A DNA stretch of 64,000 nucleotides from Bacteroides congonensis (GTDB taxonomy: Bacteria; Bacteroidota; Bacteroidia; Bacteroidales; Bacteroidaceae): the NCBI RefSeq assembly GCF_900130125.1, contig NZ_FQXY01000010.1, forward strand, positions 620,001-684,000, in the 5' to 3' direction. Position 1 is the first letter of the stretch; each line of letters begins with the position of its first letter. The notes beneath the pieces were generated by a model. The model ran no database searches. It was not told the DNA's origin and worked only from the letters and a program-made list of their open reading frames with translations. Position numbers and translations under genes: made by a program. Shown one piece after another: positions 9,245 to 18,648 of this stretch.

Positions 9245-11392
9245 TTACAATCCGGCATCATAAGCTCCGGGCTGCATCTTGTTTGCATTACGAATTGCTC
9301 CACGCTGGTCTACGCCAAAGCCTTCTTCACCCACCCAATCTACAAATTGCTGTCCCACAGTCACATCGAAAGACTTCACCGCGTCAATAACAGCCTGTCG
9401 GGTTGCAAATTCGTCAATAATACTAGCCACAGTCCATTGGTAAACACCGTCAGTCAACGAAGCAGCCGGAAGAGTTTGAGATGAATAGTCCGTATCGGTA
9501 CCGATAGCCCCCCAATTGGGATCTGCCGCCTGATATACGTTGTATCCTTTGGAAGTTATATTACCGGCATAAATTGTCTTGGTTCCTGCTCCTTTGACGA
9601 AAAGGGAGTTGACTATAAGAGAAGCCCCCTTTCCTGCACGGAATACTCCGTTAGGATTGCCCGAATTACCAACAATCGTGGTATTGGAAAGCATAAAGCG
9701 AGCATCTCCGTTGACAGTAATACTATTCTTACTTGTACCCGTAGTGCCAAGTACAGTTGTATTATTCATACAAATATACCCATTTCCAGCATGTATAGCA
9801 GTACCCCAGGCTTCCGATGCATAATTTTCACGCAAAAGGCAATTGTTCATAAATAATAGAGGAGTATTATTATTACCTACCAGAATAGCTCCACCTCGAT
9901 TATTTGCCCAATTGTCTACAAGTTCTACACATTCCAAGAAAACATCTCCATTGGCTATCTTGATAGCCGAACCTGCATCAGAAGCACCTTTGCGGTTGAA
10001 GTTCTTCACAACACAATTTTTCAATTGCAGGCTGGCGTTGCCTTGACCTGCCGCCGCATAAAAACCATTCACATTTCCTTTATCACCTTGCTTATATTGT
10101 CCGTCAAAAGTACAACCGTCGAAAGTTATATCTATTTGGTTTCCAAGACAAAACATTGCGTCAGTTGTAGCAGATGCATTACTGCCCGTATTCCTGACAA
10201 AAGCAGTCGTATATTTGCCGGTGTCACGTTTCGTCAGGTCAGTTCCCGTACTCGCAGGGTCATATCCGCCTTCAACCGTTATTTCCACTTGTTTGCTGTA
10301 ACCACTATATTCTATCTTCACGCCAGAGTTTTCTTTCGCTATCTCATAAGAGCCTGCGGCTACATAAATCTTCTTGCCATCCAGTTTGACAGCATTAGCA
10401 TTGGAAACAGCACTGTTGCCATTCGTTTGCAACAAATTACGTAGCGCATCCACTCCCATGGCATTGTCCCAATCCATACCGGTTGCATTTCCGGCCGGCT
10501 GTTCTTTCACATAGTAGGCTGCAAACTGTAATTCTTCCGCGTCTCCACCCTGGATAGTACCGCTATCCCACGGGGAAACAATCGGTTCACTGATTGATAT
10601 TACCGAGCCTTCCACCTTCAGGGTGAACTCATAACACTTTCCGGGTTGCAGTTCCGGGATGCCGGGCATCACCAAGTCCTCACCGAGATAATTCAAAGAG
10701 ACGAATGTAGCGGTTGTCTCCGCTTTGCCGGGAGCTACAATAGCCGTATAGCTGCAACCGTTCTGTCCCGCCTTGCCGCCTTCGGGAATGGTGATGAACG
10801 GTGATATCAAAGAAGTACCCGATACCACTTCCCCATTCATATAGCCTTGATAAGAGCCTATTTTCACTCCTTGCACCTTACCTTGTCCGCTTACATCCGC
10901 CAGTGTCATAATGACTTTCGCCATTTTCCGGTTCATACCTAGGCGAAGGATACGGGAACCGTCGTCGGTGGCATTCGCCACAGTACAAGTCATATAATCG
11001 GCGTTTGCCAGGTTCTCCAGGCGTTGCTGATTGGCGGGAAGTGTAAAATTGAGCGTGCTTGCCCCGTTCACTACCGGATAAAAGGCAGAGTAAGTAACAG
11101 GTTCCGCTCCCCATCTCAAATAGTAGTTATCGGTCGGTGTCCATTTACCGCCGGAGAGCGCATAAGTCAGATACCCGTCTTCACAAGTCAACTGGATTTG
11201 GTCACCTTCATTAAATTGCTTCTGCTGTTCTCCCGCCGCACCGGGATTGCTACGGGTGAAAGCCGTATTAATGGCAGCTTCAATCTGAATAGCACCGGAA
11301 TCTTCACCGTACACTGCAATATCCTTATCTGTATCACAAGCTGCCATACCCGTCAGGATGCATGCAGCCATTATCAGTTTTGTAATCTTCAT
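9245..11392 (-). CDS. Fimbrillin-like (Mfa-type) lipoprotein fused to a right-handed beta-helix domain
   Basis: 715 residues. A lipobox (LTGMAAC) gives a lipoprotein. Residues about 30-290 follow the fimbrillin/Mfa-like pattern (AFTRSN, FNEGDQIQL, a Tyr-rich YYLRWGAEPVTYSAFYPV, MNRKMAKVIMTL, then a strand ending before SPWDSGTIQGGD). Residues about 300-715 form a parallel beta-helix (VDALRNLLQTNG, repeated coils such as FDGCTFDGQYKQG and FMNNCLLRENYASEAWGTAI) ending in FGVDQRGAIRNANKMQPGAYDA. The C-terminal half is clearly paralogous to the separate protein at 12324-13775, so this looks like a fusion of the two neighbouring protein types. Probably a cell-surface glycan-binding or adhesive protein of locus A; no catalytic signature recognised. 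Confidence 0.8.
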   Translation of the reverse strand: MKITKLIMAACILTGMAACDTDKDIAVYGEDSGAIQIEAAINTAFTRSNPGAAGEQQKQFNEGDQIQLTCEDGYLTYALSGGKWTPTDNYYLRWGAEPVTYSAFYPVVNGASTLNFTLPANQQRLENLANADYMTCTVANATDDGSRILRLGMNRKMAKVIMTLADVSGQGKVQGVKIGSYQGYMNGEVVSGTSLISPFITIPEGGKAGQNGCSYTAIVAPGKAETTATFVSLNYLGEDLVMPGIPELQPGKCYEFTLKVEGSVISISEPIVSPWDSGTIQGGDAEELQFAAYYVKEQPAGNATGMDWDNAMGVDALRNLLQTNGNSAVSNANAVKLDGKKIYVAAGSYEIAKENSGVKIEYSGYSKQVEITVEGGYDPASTGTDLTKRDTGKYTTAFVRNTGSNASATTDAMFCLGNQIDITFDGCTFDGQYKQGDKGNVNGFYAAAGQGNASLQLKNCVVKNFNRKGASDAGSAIKIANGDVFLECVELVDNWANNRGGAILVGNNNTPLLFMNNCLLRENYASEAWGTAIHAGNGYICMNNTTVLGTTGTSKNSITVNGDARFMLSNTTIVGNSGNPNGVFRAGKGASLIVNSLFVKGAGTKTIYAGNITSKGYNVYQAADPNWGAIGTDTDYSSQTLPAASLTDGVYQWTVASIIDEFATRQAVIDAVKSFDVTVGQQFVDWVGEEGFGVDQRGAIRNANKMQPGAYDAGL

Positions 11393-11410
11393 AGTTTATC
11401 TCCTCCTTCT

Positions 11411-12304
11411 TTAATTCCGGTCGACAAGCTGACCGGTTGCCCAATCTCTGGCTACCATGGCAGCCAATCGCGCAGTTGTATTTACATTGAGAGTCAAGGT
11501 ATGTTCCACTCCTTTTTCCAGTTCGACGGCTGCCTTGGCAGTCCATATATACAGTTTCCCGTCGTAGCTGAAGTTGATGGAGAAACCTTCCGCTATCGTT
11601 TGCGGGGGTAGGATACATTCGCAATACTCCGTTCCTTTATAGGGAGCCACAGTGGCTACTGCCGCATCCGCCGCAGGAACAACTACCGGAGCTGCTGCCG
11701 ACAAATCACAAGTGCCGTTAACGACAGCCCCGTTGACAGCCATGTCTCCCAACTTACCCATATCGGCATCCGCCGTTCCATTGACAGTGAGTTTAATAAT
11801 CAGCTTGCTCATGGCATGATTTAAGGAGATTTTCAGCTTTCCATCGGCAGTCAAATCCTTCTCCGGGTCGATTGTCTCTTTCATCAACAGAAAATCGGAT
11901 GCCATCACATTCGCTTCTGCCGACTGATTGGTCAGTGCGTTCACCGCTAACGGAGCGTCCGGAGTGGCTTCACCCGTGTAAGGCGCATAGGCTATCATCA
12001 TTACAGGCGTTCTTTCCGTATCCCAAAGCATTTGTTGCCCGTCAGACGTATTCCAGGTGTTTCCTGAGCCAACCATTTGTTTATGGTAGTTATAAGCGGC
12101 GTTTTCACTGTTCCGAATCATTAATCCGAAGCGTTCCAGATTCGTTGCGTCATATCCTGCACGCGACAGAGGTTCATTCACTTCTGTTATAACGCTGATT
12201 ACCCGTTCTCCGGGGAAAGTACCCGTCGGCAGCGATTCATCCTCGTTATTGGAGCATCCGGCCAGTCCGATGCCCAAAGCTAGTATATAAAATATCTTTT
12301 TCAT
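11411..12304 (-). CDS. Fimbrillin-like (Mfa-type) lipoprotein
   Basis: 297 residues with lipobox (IGLAGC). The body has the fimbrillin-family layout: EPLSRAGYD near the start, a strand with MMIAYAPYTG, then LKISLNHAMSKLIIKLTVNG, the conserved central motif of Mfa/FimA-like proteins, and ECILPPQT before KLYIWTAKAAVELEKGVEHT. Shorter than true fimbrial subunits and placed in a glycan locus, so I favour a surface accessory or binding role over a pilus. Downstream neighbour 9245-11392 starts 18 bp later and carries the same domain at its N-terminus. Confidence 0.82.
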   Translation of the reverse strand: MKKIFYILALGIGLAGCSNNEDESLPTGTFPGERVISVITEVNEPLSRAGYDATNLERFGLMIRNSENAAYNYHKQMVGSGNTWNTSDGQQMLWDTERTPVMMIAYAPYTGEATPDAPLAVNALTNQSAEANVMASDFLLMKETIDPEKDLTADGKLKISLNHAMSKLIIKLTVNGTADADMGKLGDMAVNGAVVNGTCDLSAAAPVVVPAADAAVATVAPYKGTEYCECILPPQTIAEGFSINFSYDGKLYIWTAKAAVELEKGVEHTLTLNVNTTARLAAMVARDWATGQLVDRN

Positions 12305-12323
12305 GTTACAGTCGTTTTACAGT

Positions 12324-13775
12324 TTAATTCGCCAGAACGGCATCATAAGCGCCAGCCTGCATCTTGTCGGCATTACGGGTCACTCCACGCTGGTCTACTC
12401 CGAAAGCATCCTCACCAACCCACTCTACAAACGCTTCTCCCAGATTAACAATGGGCGAAGCTACCGGATTGAAACTTTTTGCCACCTCTATCACCGCCTG
12501 CTTCGTGGCATATCCTTTTACCGTACCAAGCTGGTTGATGTCCCATACATAAACGCCTTCCTCATTCAGCGTGCCGTTCACAGGATTGGGATAAGCCGTA
12601 TCAAGCGTACTCATCGTAATGCCTATGACGCGTTGATAGACGTTATAGCCTTTTGATGAAGCTTCTTTATTGCTTCCGTTCAGATTGAAACTTGGAGCAG
12701 AAGGATTTTCGGTAATCAAAAGGTTATTGATAAACTTCGTATCCCCACCAATTCCTGTCTCGCAACGGACAGCCCCATGGCTATCACTTCCATTTCCCAC
12801 AATCGTACTATTGACAAGCAAGAAACTTCCCCCACCATTCAAGGCAGCACCCGTACCTTCATTCTCTATAATCGTAGTATTGTTCATGCAGATATGCCCT
12901 TCCGACATCTGAATTCCATTGCCCCATGAACCCGAATGGGAATTACCTTTCAGCAAACTATTATTCATTAATGCCACAGCAGTCTTACTATTACAACGCA
13001 CAGCTCCTCCACGACCTACCGACGTATTATCCAGAAGCTTTACATTATTCAGCCGGACTTGTCCCGACAGGATGAAGACAGCCGCTCCCCCTTGTTTAAG
13101 AGAAGTCGTCACTGTCGATTTACAATCCCTGATTACACAGTCAGTCAGTTCAACGGAAGTATCGCCCGCGCTGCCGCTTACATAAATACCACTTCCGCAT
13201 TCGGTGGTACTCGCGTCCGCTTCGGATACATATCCATACTGGAAAGTGACTCCCTCAATGCCGATAATCCCTTTCTTGACCAACAGCAATCCACAGTCTC
13301 CCGCATCCGCCTGCTTATTTCCGTTCACATCGCCACTGATAATCGTTGCATACGTGTCTATATCCCGTTCCGAAACGTCCGTTCCTTCGCTAAACTGGCT
13401 ATATCCGCCTTTAACCGCTTTCACATTCTTGCGGATAATCACGCCAAGCCCGCTCTCTTCGGACATCACATATTTGCCCTGGCTCATATAAATAGTGCTC
13501 TTGGAAAGGTCGACAGAGCCGCTCAACAGTTTGCGGAAACCTGCCGCGTCCATCGCCTGCTCCCAGGAACTACCGTCCATATCACCCTCACCGAACTGGG
13601 TTACAAAGTAACTTTCCAACCCTTTCTGCATAATCACTTCTTCGTCCAAATCATCGTCATAATCAGTCATCATAGGCGGGTCTATCATCTCATAATCTTC
13701 CTGGCATCCTTGTGCCAACAGAATAATGAAAGCCAACATACACAGCTTTGATATTATAAATAAACTATTTTTCAT
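12324..13775 (-). CDS. Right-handed parallel beta-helix lipoprotein
   Basis: 483 residues with lipobox (ILLAQGC) and an acidic linker (about 27-50, DYDDDLDEEV). The rest is a beta-helix of the polymorphic-outer-membrane-protein type: repeated short strands ending in Asn/Gly turns (VELTDCVIRDCKS, VRLNNVKLLDN, ALMNNSLLKGNSHS, CMNNTTIIENEG, LLVNSTIVGNGS). Its tail (WVGEDAFGVDQRGVTRNADK) is nearly the same as the tail of 9245-11392, showing common origin. Such folds host lyases as well as binding proteins, but I see no lyase active-site signature. It follows susD of locus A and likely forms part of its surface complex. Confidence 0.8.
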   Translation of the reverse strand: MKNSLFIISKLCMLAFIILLAQGCQEDYEMIDPPMMTDYDDDLDEEVIMQKGLESYFVTQFGEGDMDGSSWEQAMDAAGFRKLLSGSVDLSKSTIYMSQGKYVMSEESGLGVIIRKNVKAVKGGYSQFSEGTDVSERDIDTYATIISGDVNGNKQADAGDCGLLLVKKGIIGIEGVTFQYGYVSEADASTTECGSGIYVSGSAGDTSVELTDCVIRDCKSTVTTSLKQGGAAVFILSGQVRLNNVKLLDNTSVGRGGAVRCNSKTAVALMNNSLLKGNSHSGSWGNGIQMSEGHICMNNTTIIENEGTGAALNGGGSFLLVNSTIVGNGSDSHGAVRCETGIGGDTKFINNLLITENPSAPSFNLNGSNKEASSKGYNVYQRVIGITMSTLDTAYPNPVNGTLNEEGVYVWDINQLGTVKGYATKQAVIEVAKSFNPVASPIVNLGEAFVEWVGEDAFGVDQRGVTRNADKMQAGAYDAVLAN

Positions 13776-13830
13776 TTTCTTTCTTTTTTAACTTGTACAT
13801 TAGATAAGAATAATCGCAAATCTGCCGATT

Positions 13831-15606
13831 TCATCGGGCAATATCAGGATAACCCGGATTCTGTTTCAGATATTCGTTCTGCTCCAGTTGGGTCTGCGAC
13901 AAGGGGAACAACTCATAATGCTTGTCCGCGTCCCGTGGCTTGTCCCACCATGCCTCCTGATATCTGCCGAAACGAATCAGGTCTGTACGCCGGCGGCTCT
14001 CCGCCAGGAATTCACGTCCCCATTCATCAAGCATTTCTTTCAGGTCGAGCACGACATTGCCTTCCGGCTGATAAGCGATATTGGCGTTAAAGTTCTCATA
14101 GTTGCGCTTACGCACGCTGTTCAGCAGCTTGCCCGCTTCGCCTGCCTGTCCTTGCCGGAGCAGAGCCTCAGCCTGCGAATAGATAATCTCCGCCAGACGT
14201 ATCTCCGTATAGTCGGACTCGATATAATAGCCTCCGGTGAACGGATAGAACGGGTACTTCACACAATAGAGCCCGGAGTTAAAATCTCCATTACCCAATA
14301 TCGACTCCTTATAAGCCGGATTGGAAATATAGCCGGACTCTGCGTTTCCCTCGAAACGTCCTACCTGGTCACGCAGGTAAATCACATATTGATTATCCGG
14401 ATTCTTGGCATATCCCCCACTAACTGCGGAATTTGGAATCTTACCTTCAAGGAAGAACATGCCTTCGCGTGTATTGTTACCGGTATTTGTATATTGCTTA
14501 TACCGTATATCTCCCTGATATTTGGCAAACTTCCGGGTAACCATTCCCAATCCATAGTCAAACAGTTCACGCGGTTGCTGGTTGTCATAGCTCGGTGAAA
14601 GCGCGTATTTCGGATTCCGTTCGCCATTTCCTTCTATCTTCAGGTAATAGGCGCTGCCGTAAGGCAAGCCGCGCCCGTAGACCGTTCTCCTGTCATTTTG
14701 CAGATGCCAACTAGTAAGTCCGTAAGAACCGGGGAAACCGAAAATCACTTCATTACACGTTTCGTTGTTCCAGTCAAAAGGTTCGTACCAATTATCCGCA
14801 ATCGCATAATGCCCGAATTCTCCGCCGGTGATACGCTTGCACATGTCGATACATTCCTGCCATTTGGCCTGCCCAATCCACACTTCTGCATTCAAATAGA
14901 GACGGACTAGCAAAGAGGCGGCGGCAGCTTTCGTAAATTGCCCTTGTTGCGCGCCATTGCCGGACTGCCCGCTCTTGGAAGGCAGAGCTGCAAGACAGTA
15001 GTCTTTCAGTTCACTTTCGATGAAATCGAATAGTACCTGCGGTTCTACCTGTTTCCGGTTTTCCGGCAGTTCATTTACTGCCTGGTCGGATGTAGTAGTG
15101 AGGATGCAGTTACGATGTGTATTCAGCAGACGGAGATATCCCCAGGCACGCATACAGCGCAATTGTGCCTTGAAACTTTCAAATTCATTGTCACTCAAGC
15201 CAAAAGAGGACGGGTTCAACTGGTTCAAGTCATCCAGTACCATATTACATTGGGCAATGCCTACGTAAAAGTTTTCCCATTCACTCAACCAGTCGCCCTG
15301 ATTGATGTCATCGTATTGATGGCGGTGATACATTTCCCACAGACCGCCGTCGTACCACCAAGTGCCACGGGTAGGTGTAATCAACTGGTCGGCGGGCAAT
15401 TCCTCATTCTCATGGCGTATCCAGATACAGCAGTACATATGTTCGAAGGGGCGGAAGACGGCATTGATAACATCCTGTTTCGTATTGTAATAGTTCTTGG
15501 ACATCACTTGGTCGTACACCGTTTCCGACAGGTCGGTACAGGACGGCAAACCCAGCACAGCGCCCGCCATCATACCCAATCCTATGATATATTTTGTCAT
15601 TTTCAT
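13831..15606 (-). CDS. SusD/RagB-like surface glycan-binding lipoprotein (locus A)
   Basis: 591 residues, normal SusD length. Signal with lipobox LGLPSC; then the family's N-terminal TPR helices (FESFKAQLRCMRAWGYLRLLN, AAAASLLVRLYLNAEVW). The C-terminal part has TEIRLAEIIYSQAEALLRQG, LLNSVRKRNY and the characteristic WGREFLAESRRRTDLIRFGR, where the ligand-capping lipoprotein folds back, followed by LFPLSQTQLEQN. It caps the SusC partner encoded 14 bp upstream. Substrate not deducible from sequence alone. Confidence 0.95.
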   Translation of the reverse strand: MKMTKYIIGLGMMAGAVLGLPSCTDLSETVYDQVMSKNYYNTKQDVINAVFRPFEHMYCCIWIRHENEELPADQLITPTRGTWWYDGGLWEMYHRHQYDDINQGDWLSEWENFYVGIAQCNMVLDDLNQLNPSSFGLSDNEFESFKAQLRCMRAWGYLRLLNTHRNCILTTTSDQAVNELPENRKQVEPQVLFDFIESELKDYCLAALPSKSGQSGNGAQQGQFTKAAAASLLVRLYLNAEVWIGQAKWQECIDMCKRITGGEFGHYAIADNWYEPFDWNNETCNEVIFGFPGSYGLTSWHLQNDRRTVYGRGLPYGSAYYLKIEGNGERNPKYALSPSYDNQQPRELFDYGLGMVTRKFAKYQGDIRYKQYTNTGNNTREGMFFLEGKIPNSAVSGGYAKNPDNQYVIYLRDQVGRFEGNAESGYISNPAYKESILGNGDFNSGLYCVKYPFYPFTGGYYIESDYTEIRLAEIIYSQAEALLRQGQAGEAGKLLNSVRKRNYENFNANIAYQPEGNVVLDLKEMLDEWGREFLAESRRRTDLIRFGRYQEAWWDKPRDADKHYELFPLSQTQLEQNEYLKQNPGYPDIAR

Positions 15607-15620
15607 AATCGTTCCTTTTT

Positions 15621-18617
15621 TTAAAAACTTACTTGCAAACCTAAAATAAACTGGAAGGCAGACGGATAGTAGTTGTATCCTCCTCCGAAAGTACCCGGCG
15701 TCAATCCGTTCACTTCGTATGTAGAGGGGTCTACACCGGTGAACTTCGTGAATGTATAAAGATTGTTGGCTGTGCCGAACAGGCGTATCTTTTGGATATA
15801 CTTTTTATTCAGGTTCATCGTATATCCCAAAGTGATATTGTCTATCTTCAGGTAATCACCCGGCTCGATGAAATAGTCGGTAATCACGTTCTTGCCGGTC
15901 GTGATATGCGCATTCTTCGAATAAGCGGTCGTCAACTGATTGGTGCTCATGCTCTGCAATCCGAAATAGAAATCGTGCACGTTGAATATATCGAATCCGG
16001 CAGCGCCACGAAGGGCAACGGTCAGGTCAAAGTTCTTGTAAGTGAAGTTGTGCGTCATAGAACCAGTGAATTTCGGCAAGCCGTTTCCGGTCACTGCCTT
16101 GTCTTCTTCCGTTCCTTGAGCCACCGGAATGACATTTCCTTTCTTGTCATAAATCAGCCAGTCACCCTTTTTGTCTACCCCGGCATAGCGGTAGGTGTAG
16201 TAGTTACCGATGCGTTCTCCCTCTTCAATCCGTTGCAAGTATCCCGGATTGTTGGGATTCGCCATGTTGCAGGTCGAGTAATATTTCTGCCCTTTGTACA
16301 CGTCGTTTGAGAAGCTGACAAACTTGTTATTATTGGTAGCTCCCACCAATGTGAAGCTATAACTGAAGTCTTTTGTACGGACTGCATTCACCGTTATGTC
16401 AAGCTCGAAACCTGTGTTGCGGAGTGTGCCCACATTGGCATAAATAGTGGTAAACAAGTTGGGCGGAACGGATACGGAGTAGCTACCCAGCAAATCGCTC
16501 TGTTTACGGTGGAAATAGTTCAAAGAACCGGTCACTTTGTGCTTGAAGAGTGAGAAGTCCAGACCGATATTCTGATTATGCCCCTTTTCCCAACGGAGTT
16601 CCGAGTTTACGTTCTTGCTCGGCCCCCATACGTGGAAGTTGTTGCCGTTATACTGATACCAGCCATATGCCTTATAAGTAGCCAAAGACTGATAGTTTCC
16701 TATTTCCTGATTACCGGTGACACCGTAGTCATAACGTACTTTCAGGTCATCAAGCCAGGATAGTCCTTTCATAAATTTCTCGTCAGAGATACGCCATCCT
16801 ACGGATACTGCGGGGAAATTACCCCATTTATGATTCTCGCCGAAACGGGAAGAACCTTCATGACGCAGGGAGAAAGTGAACAGGTAGCGTTCTTTCCAGT
16901 CGTAGTTGACACGTCCGAAGAAGCTGATTAGCTTATGGTCGTTCTTGTAAGAGCTCATCATTGTTTTTCCTTCTTTCGCCGCTTCCAGGCCGGAACCGAG
17001 ATTGTTGTACATCAAGCCATCGGAAGAGAAGTCCCAGTTTTCCGCGCCCATGCCCGAACTTACACCGTAGTTATAGCTATATCCTACCATTGCACGGATT
17101 TGGTGGTCTTTGATGCGGGTAGAGAAGTTGGTCACCCACTCCAGGTTGTTGCTGGTGCTCTTGTCAAAGTCACGGCTTGCTTTTCCGGCAACGCTTGAGT
17201 TGACATTAGGGCCATAGGTGGACGGGGTGAACCATCCGTTGAACTTATCGACCTGGTATTGTGAAAGGGTCACCTGTGATTTCAGCACCATATTCGGGTT
17301 CTTCGGATTGAATAGGGGAAGCAGATTGACGGCAGCCGTAGCATTCCACTCCAACAGTTTGATTTCCGTTCCGTTCTCTTCCTCGTTCAGTTGCTCGACG
17401 ATATTGGAACTGTCTCCTCCGGAAGGGAAACGATAGTAGCCATTGGCGGATTCGGAATCGTAAATAGGCATGGTCGGGTTATTCTTGATAACACTGCCAT
17501 AGACGCTTGCCGATTTGTTCCGGTCGATTACGCGCGGAGTCATGTTGGCGGAGAATGTGAACAGACCGTCTTTCGTTGTGTGGCTGATAGTGGCACGTGC
17601 ACCGTATTCCCGGCGGTCTGAACGCAGGTCGATACCTTGTGCCTTGCGGTAGTCGGCAGTCACACGATAGTTGGTTCTCGCGTTTCCACCGGAGAAAGTC
17701 AATGTATGCATATGCGTCACACCCAGGCGGGTAACGGCATCGAACCAGTCTGTGGTAGCTCCCATATCGGAAAGCGGATTGGATACGGTGCGGTAGGCAC
17801 GATATTCTTCGGCGTTCATTATATCCAGTTCTTTCTTCGCCTTGTTGAAAGTAACGGCGGTGCTATATGTAGTATGCACTTCCCCGTCTCTTGTTCCTTT
17901 CTTCAGGTTTACCAGGATGACACCGTTACTCCCCCGTGTACCGTAGATAGCAGAAGCCGCACCGTCTTTCAATACGTCGATAGATTCGATATCGGCCGGA
18001 TTGATATTCGTCATATCACCGCCCGGCACTCCGTCAACAACAATCAACGGGCCCAGGCCGGCATTACGTGAAGATATACCACGAATCTGAATGCTTCCCG
18101 TACTGTTCGGATCGGCCAAAGCCGTATTTGAAACGGATACACTGGATACCTTGCCTTGCAGGAGCATGGAAGCATCAAGACTGGAAATCTGATTAAGGTC
18201 TTTAGCACCTACGTGCGAAATAGCCGAAGTCATTTCTTTCCTTTTCATCGTGCCGTAACCTATTACCACTACTTCATTCAAAGCGGTCGATTCTTCCTTC
18301 AACACGATTCTCAATGACTGGCGGTCTTTGATGGCTACTTCCTGTGTTTCGTATCCGATATAAGACACTTTCAAGCGACCGTTCTGCGGGGCATTCACAC
18401 TGAATTTTCCTTCTATATTGGTTATCGCTCCTTGTTTCGTCTCTACAACCACCACCGAAGCACCGATGACAGGCTCGCCCTTCTCGTCGATGACCGTACC
18501 GGATATTTTACGTTCCTGCTGCGCTTCCCACGAAGCTCCCCTTGCCTGGATACCGGAAAACAGCATCAGCAATATACCTAACAGACAGGTACACATTTTG
18601 CAATGAATATTTCTCAT
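15621..18617 (-). CDS. SusC/RagA-like TonB-dependent outer-membrane transporter (locus A)
   Basis: 998 residues. Signal peptide, carboxypeptidase-regulatory-like domain (about 37-120, GEPVIGASVVVVETKQG), SusC signature NEVVVIGYGTMKRKEMTSA, plug (LIVVDGVPGGD, AASAIYGTRGSNGVILVNLKKG) and a long barrel ending FILGLQVSF. No STN domain, in keeping with control by the adjacent DUF6377-type regulator and not by an ECF sigma/anti-sigma pair. Works with the SusD at 13831-15606 to import oligosaccharide. It starts 31 bp after the PKD-GDPD stop, so it is in the same operon. Confidence 0.95.
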   Translation of the reverse strand: MRNIHCKMCTCLLGILLMLFSGIQARGASWEAQQERKISGTVIDEKGEPVIGASVVVVETKQGAITNIEGKFSVNAPQNGRLKVSYIGYETQEVAIKDRQSLRIVLKEESTALNEVVVIGYGTMKRKEMTSAISHVGAKDLNQISSLDASMLLQGKVSSVSVSNTALADPNSTGSIQIRGISSRNAGLGPLIVVDGVPGGDMTNINPADIESIDVLKDGAASAIYGTRGSNGVILVNLKKGTRDGEVHTTYSTAVTFNKAKKELDIMNAEEYRAYRTVSNPLSDMGATTDWFDAVTRLGVTHMHTLTFSGGNARTNYRVTADYRKAQGIDLRSDRREYGARATISHTTKDGLFTFSANMTPRVIDRNKSASVYGSVIKNNPTMPIYDSESANGYYRFPSGGDSSNIVEQLNEEENGTEIKLLEWNATAAVNLLPLFNPKNPNMVLKSQVTLSQYQVDKFNGWFTPSTYGPNVNSSVAGKASRDFDKSTSNNLEWVTNFSTRIKDHQIRAMVGYSYNYGVSSGMGAENWDFSSDGLMYNNLGSGLEAAKEGKTMMSSYKNDHKLISFFGRVNYDWKERYLFTFSLRHEGSSRFGENHKWGNFPAVSVGWRISDEKFMKGLSWLDDLKVRYDYGVTGNQEIGNYQSLATYKAYGWYQYNGNNFHVWGPSKNVNSELRWEKGHNQNIGLDFSLFKHKVTGSLNYFHRKQSDLLGSYSVSVPPNLFTTIYANVGTLRNTGFELDITVNAVRTKDFSYSFTLVGATNNNKFVSFSNDVYKGQKYYSTCNMANPNNPGYLQRIEEGERIGNYYTYRYAGVDKKGDWLIYDKKGNVIPVAQGTEEDKAVTGNGLPKFTGSMTHNFTYKNFDLTVALRGAAGFDIFNVHDFYFGLQSMSTNQLTTAYSKNAHITTGKNVITDYFIEPGDYLKIDNITLGYTMNLNKKYIQKIRLFGTANNLYTFTKFTGVDPSTYEVNGLTPGTFGGGYNYYPSAFQFILGLQVSF

Positions 18618-18648
18618 AAATAGATGATTTTAATAGTAAATGATAAAG

